A stretch of DNA of 64,000 nucleotides from NCBI GenBank assembly GCA_017514785.1, contig JAFWIO010000019.1, positions 45,103 to 109,102 on the forward strand, read 5' to 3'. A model generated the notes under the pieces. That model did no database searches, was not told where the DNA came from, and saw nothing but the letters and a program-made list of their open reading frames with translations. The translations under genes and the position numbers were made by a program. Positions 35,715 to 44,157 of the stretch are shown here, piece by piece; the first letter of the stretch is position 1, and every line of letters starts with the position of its first letter. The DNA is from Eubacterium sp. GTDB taxonomy: Bacteria; Bacillota; Clostridia; Lachnospirales; Lachnospiraceae.

Positions 35715-36635
35715 ATGAAAGAAAAATTTATAGAAAAATTTAAAGCATTTAAAAAGACGAGAGCATATTCATTTGTAATGATTTTAGTGGCTATTGCCGC
35801 TTGCATTTTGCTTGGAATGTTGATTGCTTTCTATCAGCATGCAAACAATCCTACCGACGAAGGATCAAAATATCTTCGTGCATTTATAATGCAAGACTAT
35901 GACACTATGTACAAAATGGTGGATAAAGACACAACAAAAATCAGCAAAGAAAAATACATTGAGAAAATGAGAAGTCTTCGTCAAACATACGAGATAGATT
36001 CATACGATATAGGTGAAGTGAAGTCGAAGGATGGAACTTCATATATCACTATGACGTGCGTGGATGACCAAACTAAAAACAAGAAAGACTTTACAGTTTA
36101 CTTTTCAAAACATGGTTTCTTCAATCCAACATATTTGATTGATCTAAGCCAAGTGAATGAAGATGAAGAGATGGTAGCGAATGAATACCAGGAGACTCTA
36201 AATGCGTCGGCTGATGGAGTAATGAATAGGTATTACACTGCGGTTAGAAATAATGACAAAAAGTGTAATGATTTGCTCAGTCTCTTTAAAAACAAAAATG
36301 CAGTAAAGAAAAAAGTTAGAAACAGTGTCAAGAAAACTATTAAGACTTTGACGAAGGGATCTCAGAAGAAGAAAGTTAAGAAGTATACGGTTAAAGACAT
36401 AAAGATTAACTCGATAAAGAGAACTTGCAAATATAATTCGAAGAAGAAGCAATTTAGCGTAGTTTATAGTTACGATTATAACTATAAATCTGCTACAAAT
36501 ATTTCCGTCTCAAACAGTTATATACACAAGAAAAAAGGCAAAAGAAAAGTTGTGATGATTTTGACTTATGACTTTGACGGAAGCAATGTTTCGCTAGTAG
36601 ATTTCAAGATGATTGATAAGAAAAAGAAGAAATAG
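35715..36635 (+). CDS. Membrane-anchored extracytoplasmic protein, Lys-rich, unknown function
   Basis: 306 residues. A basic N-terminus (KEKFIEKFKAFKKTR), one hydrophobic helix at about 18-42 and an outside part of about 260 residues. That part has an NTF2-like opening (YLRAFIMQDYDTMYKMVDKDTTKISKEKYIEKM) and, after about residue 190, a very lysine-rich second half (KKKVRNSVKKTIKTLTKGSQKKKVKKYTVKD) recalling the Lys-rich tails of the surface proteins at 8338 and 38134. No lipobox. It is divergent from the sigma-like gene. No family name can be given. Confidence 0.65.
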   Translation: MKEKFIEKFKAFKKTRAYSFVMILVAIAACILLGMLIAFYQHANNPTDEGSKYLRAFIMQDYDTMYKMVDKDTTKISKEKYIEKMRSLRQTYEIDSYDIGEVKSKDGTSYITMTCVDDQTKNKKDFTVYFSKHGFFNPTYLIDLSQVNEDEEMVANEYQETLNASADGVMNRYYTAVRNNDKKCNDLLSLFKNKNAVKKKVRNSVKKTIKTLTKGSQKKKVKKYTVKDIKINSIKRTCKYNSKKKQFSVVYSYDYNYKSATNISVSNSYIHKKKGKRKVVMILTYDFDGSNVSLVDFKMIDKKKKK

Positions 36636-36675
36636 TTTACATAAAAAACCAAGGAGTACTCATAAAAAGAAGATA

Positions 36676-36704
36676 TTGAGTATTTATGGGCCAAATGTTA
36701 TAAT
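36676..36704 (+). promoter_or_regulatory. Promoter of murA
   Basis: TTGAGT (36676-36681), 17 bases, TATAAT (36699-36704). TACTCA at 36656-36661 and TGAGTA at 36677-36682 form an inverted repeat across the -35 box, a possible operator. Confidence 0.78.
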
Positions 36705-36760
36705 ATTTCTAACTATGGATAAGTATATCCATTGCATTTTTGCGCATTTAGGAGAAAAAC

Positions 36761-38053
36761 ATGGAACGTTATGTAATTAAAGGTGGCTCACCACTCAGTG
36801 GTGAAGTAGAAGTAGGTGGAGCGAAGAACGCTGCCCTTGGTTTATTGGCTGCCGCCATTATGACAGACGAAGATGTTACAATAGAAAATTTACCAGACGT
36901 AAGCGATATTAATCAGTTGATCGATGCTATTTCAAACATCGGTGCAACTGTTACAAGAGACGACAGACATACTGTCACAATAAACGGAAGCACTATCAAA
37001 TCTCATGTTGTTGACTATGAACAGATGAGAAAGATTAGAGCTTCTTATTATTTGCTTGGGGCTTTACTTGGAAAGATGAGTAAGGCAGAGGTTGCCCTTC
37101 CTGGTGGCTGTGCTATCGGAAGTAGACCTATTGACCAGCACTTGAAAGGTTTCAGAGCATTGGGAGCAGATATCATTACTGATCACGGTATGGTTAATGC
37201 TCAGGCTGACAGACTTACTGGAAGCCACATTTTCTTTGACGTAGTCTCTGTAGGAGCTACTATCAACGTTATGCTTGCTGCAGTTATGGCGGAAGGCAGA
37301 ACTGTTATTGAAAACTGTGCTAAGGAACCACACATAGTAGACGTTGCCAACATGCTTAACAGTATGGGTGCAAACATCCGTGGTGCTGGTACAGATAAGA
37401 TTAGAATTCAAGGTGTGCCATCACTTCATGGTACAGTTTACAGCACTATTCCAGATCAGATTGAGGCTGGTACATTTATGTGTGCAGCAGCAGCTACGGG
37501 CGGAGAAGTGCTAGTTAAAAATGTAATCCCTCGACATTTAGAGTCTATTTCATCTAAGCTTATTGAAATGGGATGCACAGTTATTGAATATGACGACGCA
37601 GTTAGAGTTAAGGCTGGAGATTTTATTAGAGGAGCTAAGATAAAGACTCTTCCATATCCAGGTTTTCCTACTGATATGCAGCCACAGATGACAGCTGTAT
37701 TGTCACTAGCTCACGGAAACAGTTCTGTTACGGAAAGTATTTTCGAAAACAGATTTAAGTATGTAGACGAACTTAATAGAATGGGCGCTATCATAAAGGT
37801 AGAGTCTAATGCAGCATTTATTACTGGAGTAGGTGGTTTGCAAGGAGCAGAAGTTTCAGCACCTGACTTAAGAGCTGGAGCAGCACTTGTTATTGCCGGA
37901 ATGGCAGCGAACGGATTTACCACAGTAAATGATATTGTTTATATCAAGAGAGGATACGAGAGATTCGTAGAAAAACTCCAAGGCATTGGTGCTGTTATCT
38001 CAACAGTAAGTTCGGAAGAAGAAGAGCAAAAATTCAGATTAAAAGTTGGGTAA
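36761..38053 (+). CDS. murA: UDP-N-acetylglucosamine 1-carboxyvinyltransferase MurA
   Basis: 430 residues. First committed step of peptidoglycan synthesis: enolpyruvyl transfer from PEP to UDP-GlcNAc. Seen: GGAKNAALGLLAAAIMTDE with the conserved Lys-Asn pair, the active-site loop PGGCAIGSRPIDQHLKG with Cys117 (the fosfomycin target), and the C-terminal GGLQGAEVSAPDLRAGAALVIAGMAA. Cys rather than Asp at the loop predicts fosfomycin sensitivity of this enzyme. Ribosome site GGAG. Confidence 0.95.
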   Translation: MERYVIKGGSPLSGEVEVGGAKNAALGLLAAAIMTDEDVTIENLPDVSDINQLIDAISNIGATVTRDDRHTVTINGSTIKSHVVDYEQMRKIRASYYLLGALLGKMSKAEVALPGGCAIGSRPIDQHLKGFRALGADIITDHGMVNAQADRLTGSHIFFDVVSVGATINVMLAAVMAEGRTVIENCAKEPHIVDVANMLNSMGANIRGAGTDKIRIQGVPSLHGTVYSTIPDQIEAGTFMCAAAATGGEVLVKNVIPRHLESISSKLIEMGCTVIEYDDAVRVKAGDFIRGAKIKTLPYPGFPTDMQPQMTAVLSLAHGNSSVTESIFENRFKYVDELNRMGAIIKVESNAAFITGVGGLQGAEVSAPDLRAGAALVIAGMAANGFTTVNDIVYIKRGYERFVEKLQGIGAVISTVSSEEEEQKFRLKVG

Positions 38054-38133
38054 CTAACATATTTATATTACATTTTTTTACTACAATTTTTTACAGAAGA
38101 GATAGTTTTGAAGAACTTTAAAAGGAGACTGCA

Positions 38134-39366
38134 ATGAAGAGATTATCGTTACTAATAATCCCAATTTCATTATTGTTCTTAAGTTTCTTTGTGTTTACAG
38201 ACACAAAGGATGTTAAGGCTGCCTATGGCGACAGAGCTTCTTATACATTAGAGCCTTGGACATTTTGGCAGACAGGTGTAACCACTGATATTTGGAATCA
38301 GTGGGAATTGAATGCGTTTAATGGAGTATATCTTCCAGATGATAGTGATAAGTTCCCTGATTCAGTAGGACCAGATGGAAGAACTGACTATCTAAGAAAT
38401 TACACACATAGAAATCATTTCTTTGAGCATGGTAGCACTACTACACACCCTCAAGTGGAAGACCCATATCAATTAACATTGTTTGGTGTTTCACATGGCT
38501 ATGTAGCTGATATTGAGAGTAATGGTTGGTCAGGAAAATGGATTCCAGATGAAACAGAGTCAGAGCAAATAACAGATCCACCTAAGTGGGGAGAGTCTAC
38601 TACACCTCAGGGTGAGACTACATCATTCGTCCCATATCTAATGGACAACAACCCATACACACTTAGATGTTGGACTAAGGCTAATAACTTAAAGAAGAAT
38701 AGAACATATACTTGGGTATTTGATGCATATATTGAAGAAGGCGCATACATGGCAAAACTCGGCGGAAACGTGCCAGTTGATAACAAGTATGCAAAGATCG
38801 TTGGAACGAATGGTCAAGGAAAGATCTTATTTGTAAGATATCTAGATATCACAACTACAAAGAAGAGATTCCAGTTTAACTTCGATATGGATAAAGAAAA
38901 CTCTTCACTCAAGGTTGAGATGATGTATGGAGCTTTCCTATTAGAAGGACCAATCATCAAACACGAGGAAGTTGTTTGGACTGGTAAAGTTCATATTGAA
39001 AACTGCGATATTATTCAAGGTAACTTGAATGAGCCACCTGTAGAAACTACTACTAGAAGACCAGGCGGTGGCGGTGGTGATTCAGTATGGTACGATGAAC
39101 CAGAACAGATCACTGGTGTTAAGGCTAAATCAAAAGCTAAAAAATCAGTTACTTTATCTTGGAGTAGAGAAGAGAATTCGACAAAGTACCAATACAATTA
39201 CGCACTAAAGAAAAACTTCAAGGGCGGAAAGAAGAAGTACACTACAAAGAATAAAATAACGATTAAAAAGCTTAAGAGAAAGAAAACATACTACTTCAGA
39301 GTTCGAGGCATGAACGACGAATACACAGGTTCATGGAGTTCGAAGAAGAAGTGCAAAGTTAAATAA
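38134..39366 (+). CDS. Secreted protein: jelly-roll carbohydrate-binding-like domain and Lys-rich FnIII-like tail
   Basis: 410 residues. Signal peptide to about KDVKA, then a region rich in W, Y and N (EPWTFWQTGVTTDIWNQWELNAF; DIESNGWSGKW; LKKNRTYTWVFDAYI) that resembles CBM4/9-type jelly-roll modules and the protein at 52723. After a Gly-rich hinge (RRPGGGGGDSVWYDEP) comes a C-terminal FnIII-like domain (VTLSWSREENSTKYQYNYALKK, KKTYYFRVRGMND), ending in basic KKKCKVK. The same type of tail ends the 8338 protein (KKSVKVK). Ribosome site AAAAGGAG. It has its own terminator. Binding of a polysaccharide and ionic retention in the wall are inferences. Confidence 0.75.
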   Translation: MKRLSLLIIPISLLFLSFFVFTDTKDVKAAYGDRASYTLEPWTFWQTGVTTDIWNQWELNAFNGVYLPDDSDKFPDSVGPDGRTDYLRNYTHRNHFFEHGSTTTHPQVEDPYQLTLFGVSHGYVADIESNGWSGKWIPDETESEQITDPPKWGESTTPQGETTSFVPYLMDNNPYTLRCWTKANNLKKNRTYTWVFDAYIEEGAYMAKLGGNVPVDNKYAKIVGTNGQGKILFVRYLDITTTKKRFQFNFDMDKENSSLKVEMMYGAFLLEGPIIKHEEVVWTGKVHIENCDIIQGNLNEPPVETTTRRPGGGGGDSVWYDEPEQITGVKAKSKAKKSVTLSWSREENSTKYQYNYALKKNFKGGKKKYTTKNKITIKKLKRKKTYYFRVRGMNDEYTGSWSSKKKCKVK

Positions 39367-39390
39367 TAATTAAATATTTATAGAATTATA

Positions 39391-39430
39391 ATAAGATTAG
39401 TCAATAAAACTTGACTAATCTTATTTTATT
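39391..39430 (+). terminator. Terminator after the 38134 gene, overlapping the leuA-araC -35 box
   Basis: ATAAGATTAGTCAA pairs with TTGACTAATCTTAT around TAAAAC, then a T-rich stretch. The second arm contains TTGACT, the -35 box of the next promoter. Confidence 0.88.
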
Positions 39431-39439
39431 TGTTATAAA
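39411..39439 (+). promoter_or_regulatory. Promoter of the leuA-araC fusion gene
   Basis: TTGACT (39411-39416), 17 bases, TATAAA (39434-39439). Start site near 39446. Confidence 0.72.
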
Positions 39440-39452
39440 TATGTGTAATATA

Positions 39453-39469
39453 GGTCAAATTAACTGACC
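39453..39469 (+). promoter_or_regulatory. Inverted repeat downstream of the leuA-araC start site, candidate operator
   Basis: GGTCA (39453-39457) and TGACC (39465-39469) separated by 7 bases, at about +8 to +24. A similar TCAA/TTGA pair lies in the terminator arms at 39401-39414. Position right after the start site suits a repressor site, perhaps for the fused AraC domain. Confidence 0.5.
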
Positions 39470-39522
39470 AATATTATTGCAAACAGAGTATTTATAGCAT
39501 AATACTAGAAAGAGGTAACGTT

Positions 39523-41511
39523 ATGGAGAATTTTAAAAAGTACAAAAGACAGTATTTTATGCCACCAGAAGCTACTTACGATTGGGTAAAGAAAGAGTAT
39601 ATCGAAGAAGCTCCTATTTGGTGTAGTGTTGATTTGCGCGATGGTAACCAGGCGCTTATCGAGCCAATGAGTCTTGATGAAAAGTTGGAATTTTTCCAGT
39701 TACTCGTAGATATAGGTTTCAAGGAAATAGAAGTGGGATTCCCAGCAGCTTCTCAGACAGAGTATGACTTTATGCGCGCACTTATTGAGCGCGACATGAT
39801 CCCTGATGATGTGACAGTACAAGTTTTGACGCAGGCTAGAGAGCATATCATCAAGAAAACTTTTGAGGCTGTAAAGGGTGCGAAGCATGCAGTAATCCAT
39901 CTTTACAATTCAACATCTGTTGCTCAAAGAGAGCAGGTGTTTAAGAAGAGTAAAGAAGAGATTAAGCAGATTGCCATAGATGGTGCTGAACTTCTAAACA
40001 AGTTAGCTTCTGAAGTAGATGGTAATTTCTCATTTGAGTATTCACCAGAGAGTTTCCCTGGCACAGAAGTGGACTACGCATTGGAAGTATGTAATGCGGT
40101 ACTTGATGTTTGGAAACCAAAGAAAGAAAACAAAGTAATCATTAACATTCCAGCTACAGTCGAGAATGCTATGCCACATGTGTTTGCTACACAAGTTGAG
40201 TATATGCATAAAAACTTAAAGTACAGGGATGCAGTTACTATTTCAGTTCACCCTCACAACGACAGAGGTTGTGGTGTGGCTACTGCAGAACTTTCAGTAC
40301 TTGCTGGAGCAGATAGAATAGAGGGAACACTTTTCGGAAACGGAGAGCGTACAGGTAACGTAGATATCGTGACACTTGCTATGAACATGTTCTCACACGG
40401 CGTAGATCCAAAGTTAGACTTTAGCGATATGCCTAAAATCTGTGAACTATACGAGCGTGTTACTCGCATGCAGGTTGGCCCTCGTCAGCCATACGCAGGT
40501 GATTTGGTGTTTACAGCATTCTCAGGTTCTCACCAGGATGCCATCGCCAAAGGAATGGCATGCCGTGATGCAGATCCAGAAGGCAAATGGAATGTCCCTT
40601 ATCTTCCTATCGACCCAGTGGACGTTGGAAGAACTTACGACTCAGACGTTATTAGAATTAACTCTCAGTCTGGTAAGGGCGGCGTAAGCTACGTTCTAAA
40701 ACAAAACTATGGCCTATCTATTCCACAGGAGATGCGCGAAGAAGTTGGTTATATGATTAAGGACGTTTCCGACAAAGAACACGCTGAACTATCCCCAGAG
40801 ACTATCTATCGAATCTTTGAGGATAAGTATGTTAACAACACATCTGTATTCGCGGTTCCTGAAGTTCACTTCAAACAGACTAGAGGAATCACTTCAGATG
40901 TTACAATGGTTTACAAAGATAAGAAGAGAGTTATCAAGAGTACTGGTAACGGAAGATTGGATGCGGTCAGTAACGCGTTCAAATCATTCTTTGATATAAG
41001 TTATGAGCTTTCATTCTACGAGGAGCATTCACTTTCTCGTGGGTCATCGTCAAAGGCCGTTTCATACGTGGGAATCAGTTGCAACGGAACAATGTTCTGG
41101 GGAGTTGGTATTGATGAAGATATTATCAAATCATCAATCAACGCATTAACTTCAGCTGTTAACCAGTATGTGGCCACATTGAAGGATAAAGATGACCAGG
41201 ATGAGAGACTAACAGAAATCTTAAACTACATTAATACAAATTATTTGTCGGTGACACTTGATGAGTTGGCAGAGGAGTTTGAACTTACAAAGACATATCT
41301 TTCAAAATATATTAAAGATAAATCGGGTAAGACATTTGGCGATATCGTAACTAACGTTCGAATGAAGAAAGCGAGAGCGATGCTAAAAAGTGGAAACAAA
41401 AACGTGGAAACTATTGCGCACGAAGTTGGATATCAGAATGTCGAAAACTTTACTAGAACTTTCAAGAAGAAATACGGCATGACACCAGTTCAGTTTAGGA
41501 ATTCTAAGTAG
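39523..41511 (+). CDS. leuA: 2-isopropylmalate synthase fused to an AraC-type DNA-binding domain
   Basis: 662 residues. Residues 1-440 are the long-form synthase that condenses acetyl-CoA with 2-oxoisovalerate, first step of leucine synthesis: [18 protein letters not shown], and the metal HxH in SVHPHNDRG (His243, His245). Residues about 441-555 are the LeuA regulatory domain that binds leucine. Residues about 562-662 are a complete AraC/XylS domain with two helix-turn-helices: [26 protein letters not shown] and [32 protein letters not shown]. Other LeuA proteins stop near residue 560. No stop, frameshift or internal Shine-Dalgarno with ATG separates the parts. A dual enzyme and leucine-sensing regulator is inferred. 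Ribosome site AGAGG. Confidence 0.93.
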   Translation: MENFKKYKRQYFMPPEATYDWVKKEYIEEAPIWCSVDLRDGNQALIEPMSLDEKLEFFQLLVDIGFKEIEVGFPAASQTEYDFMRALIERDMIPDDVTVQVLTQAREHIIKKTFEAVKGAKHAVIHLYNSTSVAQREQVFKKSKEEIKQIAIDGAELLNKLASEVDGNFSFEYSPESFPGTEVDYALEVCNAVLDVWKPKKENKVIINIPATVENAMPHVFATQVEYMHKNLKYRDAVTISVHPHNDRGCGVATAELSVLAGADRIEGTLFGNGERTGNVDIVTLAMNMFSHGVDPKLDFSDMPKICELYERVTRMQVGPRQPYAGDLVFTAFSGSHQDAIAKGMACRDADPEGKWNVPYLPIDPVDVGRTYDSDVIRINSQSGKGGVSYVLKQNYGLSIPQEMREEVGYMIKDVSDKEHAELSPETIYRIFEDKYVNNTSVFAVPEVHFKQTRGITSDVTMVYKDKKRVIKSTGNGRLDAVSNAFKSFFDISYELSFYEEHSLSRGSSSKAVSYVGISCNGTMFWGVGIDEDIIKSSINALTSAVNQYVATLKDKDDQDERLTEILNYINTNYLSVTLDELAEEFELTKTYLSKYIKDKSGKTFGDIVTNVRMKKARAMLKSGNKNVETIAHEVGYQNVENFTRTFKKKYGMTPVQFRNSK

Positions 41512-41515
41512 TTAG

Positions 41516-41524
41516 TGTTATAAT
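41516..41524 (+). promoter_or_regulatory. Extended -10 promoter of metK
   Basis: TGTTATAAT, a TGn-extended consensus -10 just after the leuA-araC stop. The leader is only about 20 bases, so there is no room for a SAM riboswitch. Confidence 0.6.
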
Positions 41525-41551
41525 ATCAAAAGAAAATTTTAAGGAGTTAAC

Positions 41552-42718
41552 ATGAGTAATAGATTATTTACATCAGAATCAGTGACAGAGGGACATCCAG
41601 ATAAAATCTGCGATCAAATCTCTGATGCCATATTAGATGAATTGATGAGACAGGATCCGCAGAGCCGTGTGGCTTGCGAAACTTCCATCACTACTGGTTT
41701 AGTTTTGGTAATGGGTGAGGTTTCAACTAGTGGATATGTCGATATTCAAAAAGTAGTTCGAGATACTATCCGTGATATCGGATACACTCGCGCGAAGTTT
41801 GGCTTTGACGCGGACACTTGTGGTGTGTTGGTGGCTTTAGATGAGCAGTCAGCTGATATTGCTATGGGTGTTGATAAAGCGCTAGAAGCTAGAGAAGGTG
41901 AAAAGGCAGAGGACATGGAGACTGGTGCCGGAGATCAGGGTATGATGTTTGGCTATGCCACAAATGAGACAGAAAGTTATATGCCATATCCAATCGCGCT
42001 AGCGCACAAGCTTACAAAGAGACTTTCGAGCGTGAGAAAAGATGGAACACTTGAGTACCTTCGTCCTGATGGAAAGGCGCAGGTTACTATTGAGTACGAT
42101 GAAAACGATAAACCGGTTAGAGTTAACACTATCGTTATCTCTACTCAGCATGACCCTGATGTTACTCAGGAACAGATTCACAAGGATATAAAAGAACAGG
42201 TAATAGATGCAGTGGTTGATAGCAACATGATGGATGATGACACAAAGATTTTCATCAATCCAACAGGTCGATTCGTAATAGGTGGACCAAATGGAGATGC
42301 TGGACTTACTGGTCGAAAGATTATTGTTGATACTTACGGCGGATATGCTAGACACGGCGGTGGAGCCTTCTCCGGCAAAGACTGCACAAAGGTAGACCGC
42401 TCGGCAGCTTACGCAGCACGTTATGTTGCAAAGAACATAGTAGCAGCAGGACTAGCCGATAAGTGTGAGATTCAGTTGTCATACGCTATCGGTGTAGCAC
42501 ACCCAACATCTATTTCAGTTGATACATTTGGAACAGGAAAGAAATCTGAAGAAGAGTTGATTGAAATAATCAATAACAATTTTGATCTTACTCCAAATGG
42601 AATTATCAAAATGCTAGATTTACGTAGACCTATCTATAAACAGACAGCTGCTTACGGACATTTTGGTAGAGATGATATCAATGTTCCTTGGGAAGAAATA
42701 ATCGAGTTAAAGTATTAA
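41552..42718 (+). CDS. metK: S-adenosylmethionine synthetase
   Basis: 388 residues. Makes SAM from methionine and ATP. Seen: [24 protein letters not shown], the signature [12 protein letters not shown], and the phosphate loop [19 protein letters not shown]. Complete and of normal length. Ribosome site AAGGAG 6 bases before the ATG. A DUF2752 gene follows after 2 bases. Confidence 0.96.
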   Translation: MSNRLFTSESVTEGHPDKICDQISDAILDELMRQDPQSRVACETSITTGLVLVMGEVSTSGYVDIQKVVRDTIRDIGYTRAKFGFDADTCGVLVALDEQSADIAMGVDKALEAREGEKAEDMETGAGDQGMMFGYATNETESYMPYPIALAHKLTKRLSSVRKDGTLEYLRPDGKAQVTIEYDENDKPVRVNTIVISTQHDPDVTQEQIHKDIKEQVIDAVVDSNMMDDDTKIFINPTGRFVIGGPNGDAGLTGRKIIVDTYGGYARHGGGAFSGKDCTKVDRSAAYAARYVAKNIVAAGLADKCEIQLSYAIGVAHPTSISVDTFGTGKKSEEELIEIINNNFDLTPNGIIKMLDLRRPIYKQTAAYGHFGRDDINVPWEEIIELKY

Positions 42719-42720
42719 TT

Positions 42721-43140
42721 ATGAATAAAGAAAAAGTTGTTGCTTATTTTAAGAAAAATAAAAGCACTATTCAGGTTATTCTAATAATAGCTGCGGCATA
42801 CATATTCTTTGCCGTAGTGGGAGTAGGATGTCCTATCAAATATACGACAGGAATATCGTGTATGGGATGCGGAATGACAAGGGCAATAGTTGCAGCTTGC
42901 AAGCTAAACTTCAAAGATGCTTTTTACTTCCATCCATTGTGGGTATTATTACCTGTAGGTTTTGTAGTCTTCTTACTTCGAAAAAGAATAAACCCTACAG
43001 TTTTAAAAGTTTTATTAGGACTAGCGATAGCAGCATTCATAATTGTATACTTCATACGAATGTTTGATGATCACAACCACGTAGTGGTATTTGAACCAGA
43101 AAATAACATTTTTGGTAGATTATATAAAGTACTTTCATAA
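42721..43140 (+). CDS. DUF2752 membrane protein
   Basis: 139 residues. The DUF2752 pattern is clear: GVGCPIKYTTGISCMGCGMTRAIVAACKLNFKDAFYFHPLW, with paired Cys and the TRA and HPL motifs, plus three hydrophobic helices (about 17-35, 78-96 and 100-120). The family is uncharacterised. The start is set at 42721, directly after metK; an earlier in-frame start lies within metK codons and would add a non-membrane extension. No clear ribosome site, so coupling to metK translation is likely. Confidence 0.82.
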   Translation: MNKEKVVAYFKKNKSTIQVILIIAAAYIFFAVVGVGCPIKYTTGISCMGCGMTRAIVAACKLNFKDAFYFHPLWVLLPVGFVVFLLRKRINPTVLKVLLGLAIAAFIIVYFIRMFDDHNHVVVFEPENNIFGRLYKVLS

Positions 43141-43143
43141 AAT

Positions 43144-43195
43144 AAAAAAAGATGGTTCCTCACTTAAAATCGTTCGAGAACCATCTTTTTTTATT
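43144..43195. terminator. Bidirectional terminator between DUF2752 and pdxY
   Basis: AAAAAAAGATGGTTC pairs with GAACCATCTTTTTTT around an 18-base loop; serves the converging genes. Confidence 0.9.
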
Positions 43196-43203
43196 TTTTA
43201 ATA

Positions 43204-44037
43204 CTATTTTATTAAATCTACCAAAAATGGTATTTCGTTTTCGAAGTTTACTCCGTAATCCACAGAGTCTGGATCATTGTAAGTATTCAAAATACTTGCC
43301 CTAGTAAAATCTGCCGCAATCTTTAATGCCTCATAAACTGACTTATCATTCATCAGTGCACCAGTGAATGTACTAGCAAACACATCCCCAGTACCGTGAG
43401 ATTTCATATCTACCTTTTCATTTCCGTAGCTATAAAACTCTTTTTTCTCAGTATCATATCCCATAAAACCAAATTTGCCATCTTCCAACTCCACACCCGT
43501 TATAACTGCATGCTTTGGACCAAACTTAGCAAGTTTAAGTAGCAAGTCTTTAACCTCATCTACACTTGCATCCTCGCCAGGATACTTAACACCAAGCATT
43601 AGAGATGCCTCAGAAATATTTGGAAGTATAATATCAGCTTTCCCACATAACTTTGACATTTCTTTGGCGAAGACTTCGTCAAAACCAGCATAAAGTTGTC
43701 CGTTATCTGCCATAGCTGGATCCATAATAATAACGTTGTCGTCTCTTCTAAAGGTGTCGAAGTAATCCGCTACTATATCTATTTGTCTTTTTGAACCAAG
43801 ATATCCAGTGTAGATAGCATCAAACTTAAAGTCTTCCTTTTTCCAGTGCTCCTTGATAGGTTCCATATCATCCGTCAAATCTCTGAATGTGAAATCGCTA
43901 AACTGCGTGTGCGTTGAAAGCACAGCAGTAGGAACGATAGAACACTCCAATCCCATCGCAGAAATGATAGGAAGAGCCACAGTAAGTGAACATTTTCCTA
44001 CACAAGATATGTCTTGAATACTCATTACTCGCTTCAT
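43204..44037 (-). CDS. pdxY: Pyridoxal/pyridoxamine kinase (PdxY type)
   Basis: 277 residues. Phosphorylates vitamin B6 vitamers to PLP or PMP. Seen: N-terminal MSIQDISCVGKCSLTVALPIISAMG, TAVLSTHTQF, YTGYLGS, MDPAMADNGQLY, and the catalytic HGTGDVFASTFTGAL with the anion-hole Gly and catalytic Asp. PdxK and PdxY are hard to separate by sequence; the specificity is left open. It is transcribed divergently from a PdxR-type regulator, which supports a role in PLP salvage. Ribosome site AGGAGAA on the minus strand. Confidence 0.9.
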   Translation of the reverse strand: MKRVMSIQDISCVGKCSLTVALPIISAMGLECSIVPTAVLSTHTQFSDFTFRDLTDDMEPIKEHWKKEDFKFDAIYTGYLGSKRQIDIVADYFDTFRRDDNVIIMDPAMADNGQLYAGFDEVFAKEMSKLCGKADIILPNISEASLMLGVKYPGEDASVDEVKDLLLKLAKFGPKHAVITGVELEDGKFGFMGYDTEKKEFYSYGNEKVDMKSHGTGDVFASTFTGALMNDKSVYEALKIAADFTRASILNTYNDPDSVDYGVNFENEIPFLVDLIK

Positions 44038-44078
44038 AATAATTCTCCTAAAACAAGGGCGAAAGGCCCCTAAATTAT

Positions 44079-44141
44079 TTGAAATTATAATACTTTAGTG
44101 GTATTATGAGAATAACCAAAAACAGAAAAAATAATAATACC
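44079..44141. promoter_or_regulatory. Divergent pdxY / pdxR-cca promoters with inverted repeat
   Basis: Plus strand: TTGAAA (44079-44084), 17 bases, TATTAT (44102-44107). Minus strand: TATAAT (44089-44084), with TTCTCA as a weak -35 at 44112-44107. GGTATTAT (44100-44107) is repeated inverted as ATAATACC (44134-44141). The first copy lies in the + -10 box and between the minus -35 and -10. TAGTGGTATTA resembles the AGTGG core reported for PdxR sites. Confidence 0.6.
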
Positions 44142-44157
44142 AGAAAAGGGACAGATT

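Noticed and set aside
41525-41551. A SAM riboswitch ahead of metK
   Set aside because: The gap after leuA-araC is only 40 bases and contains no S-box elements.
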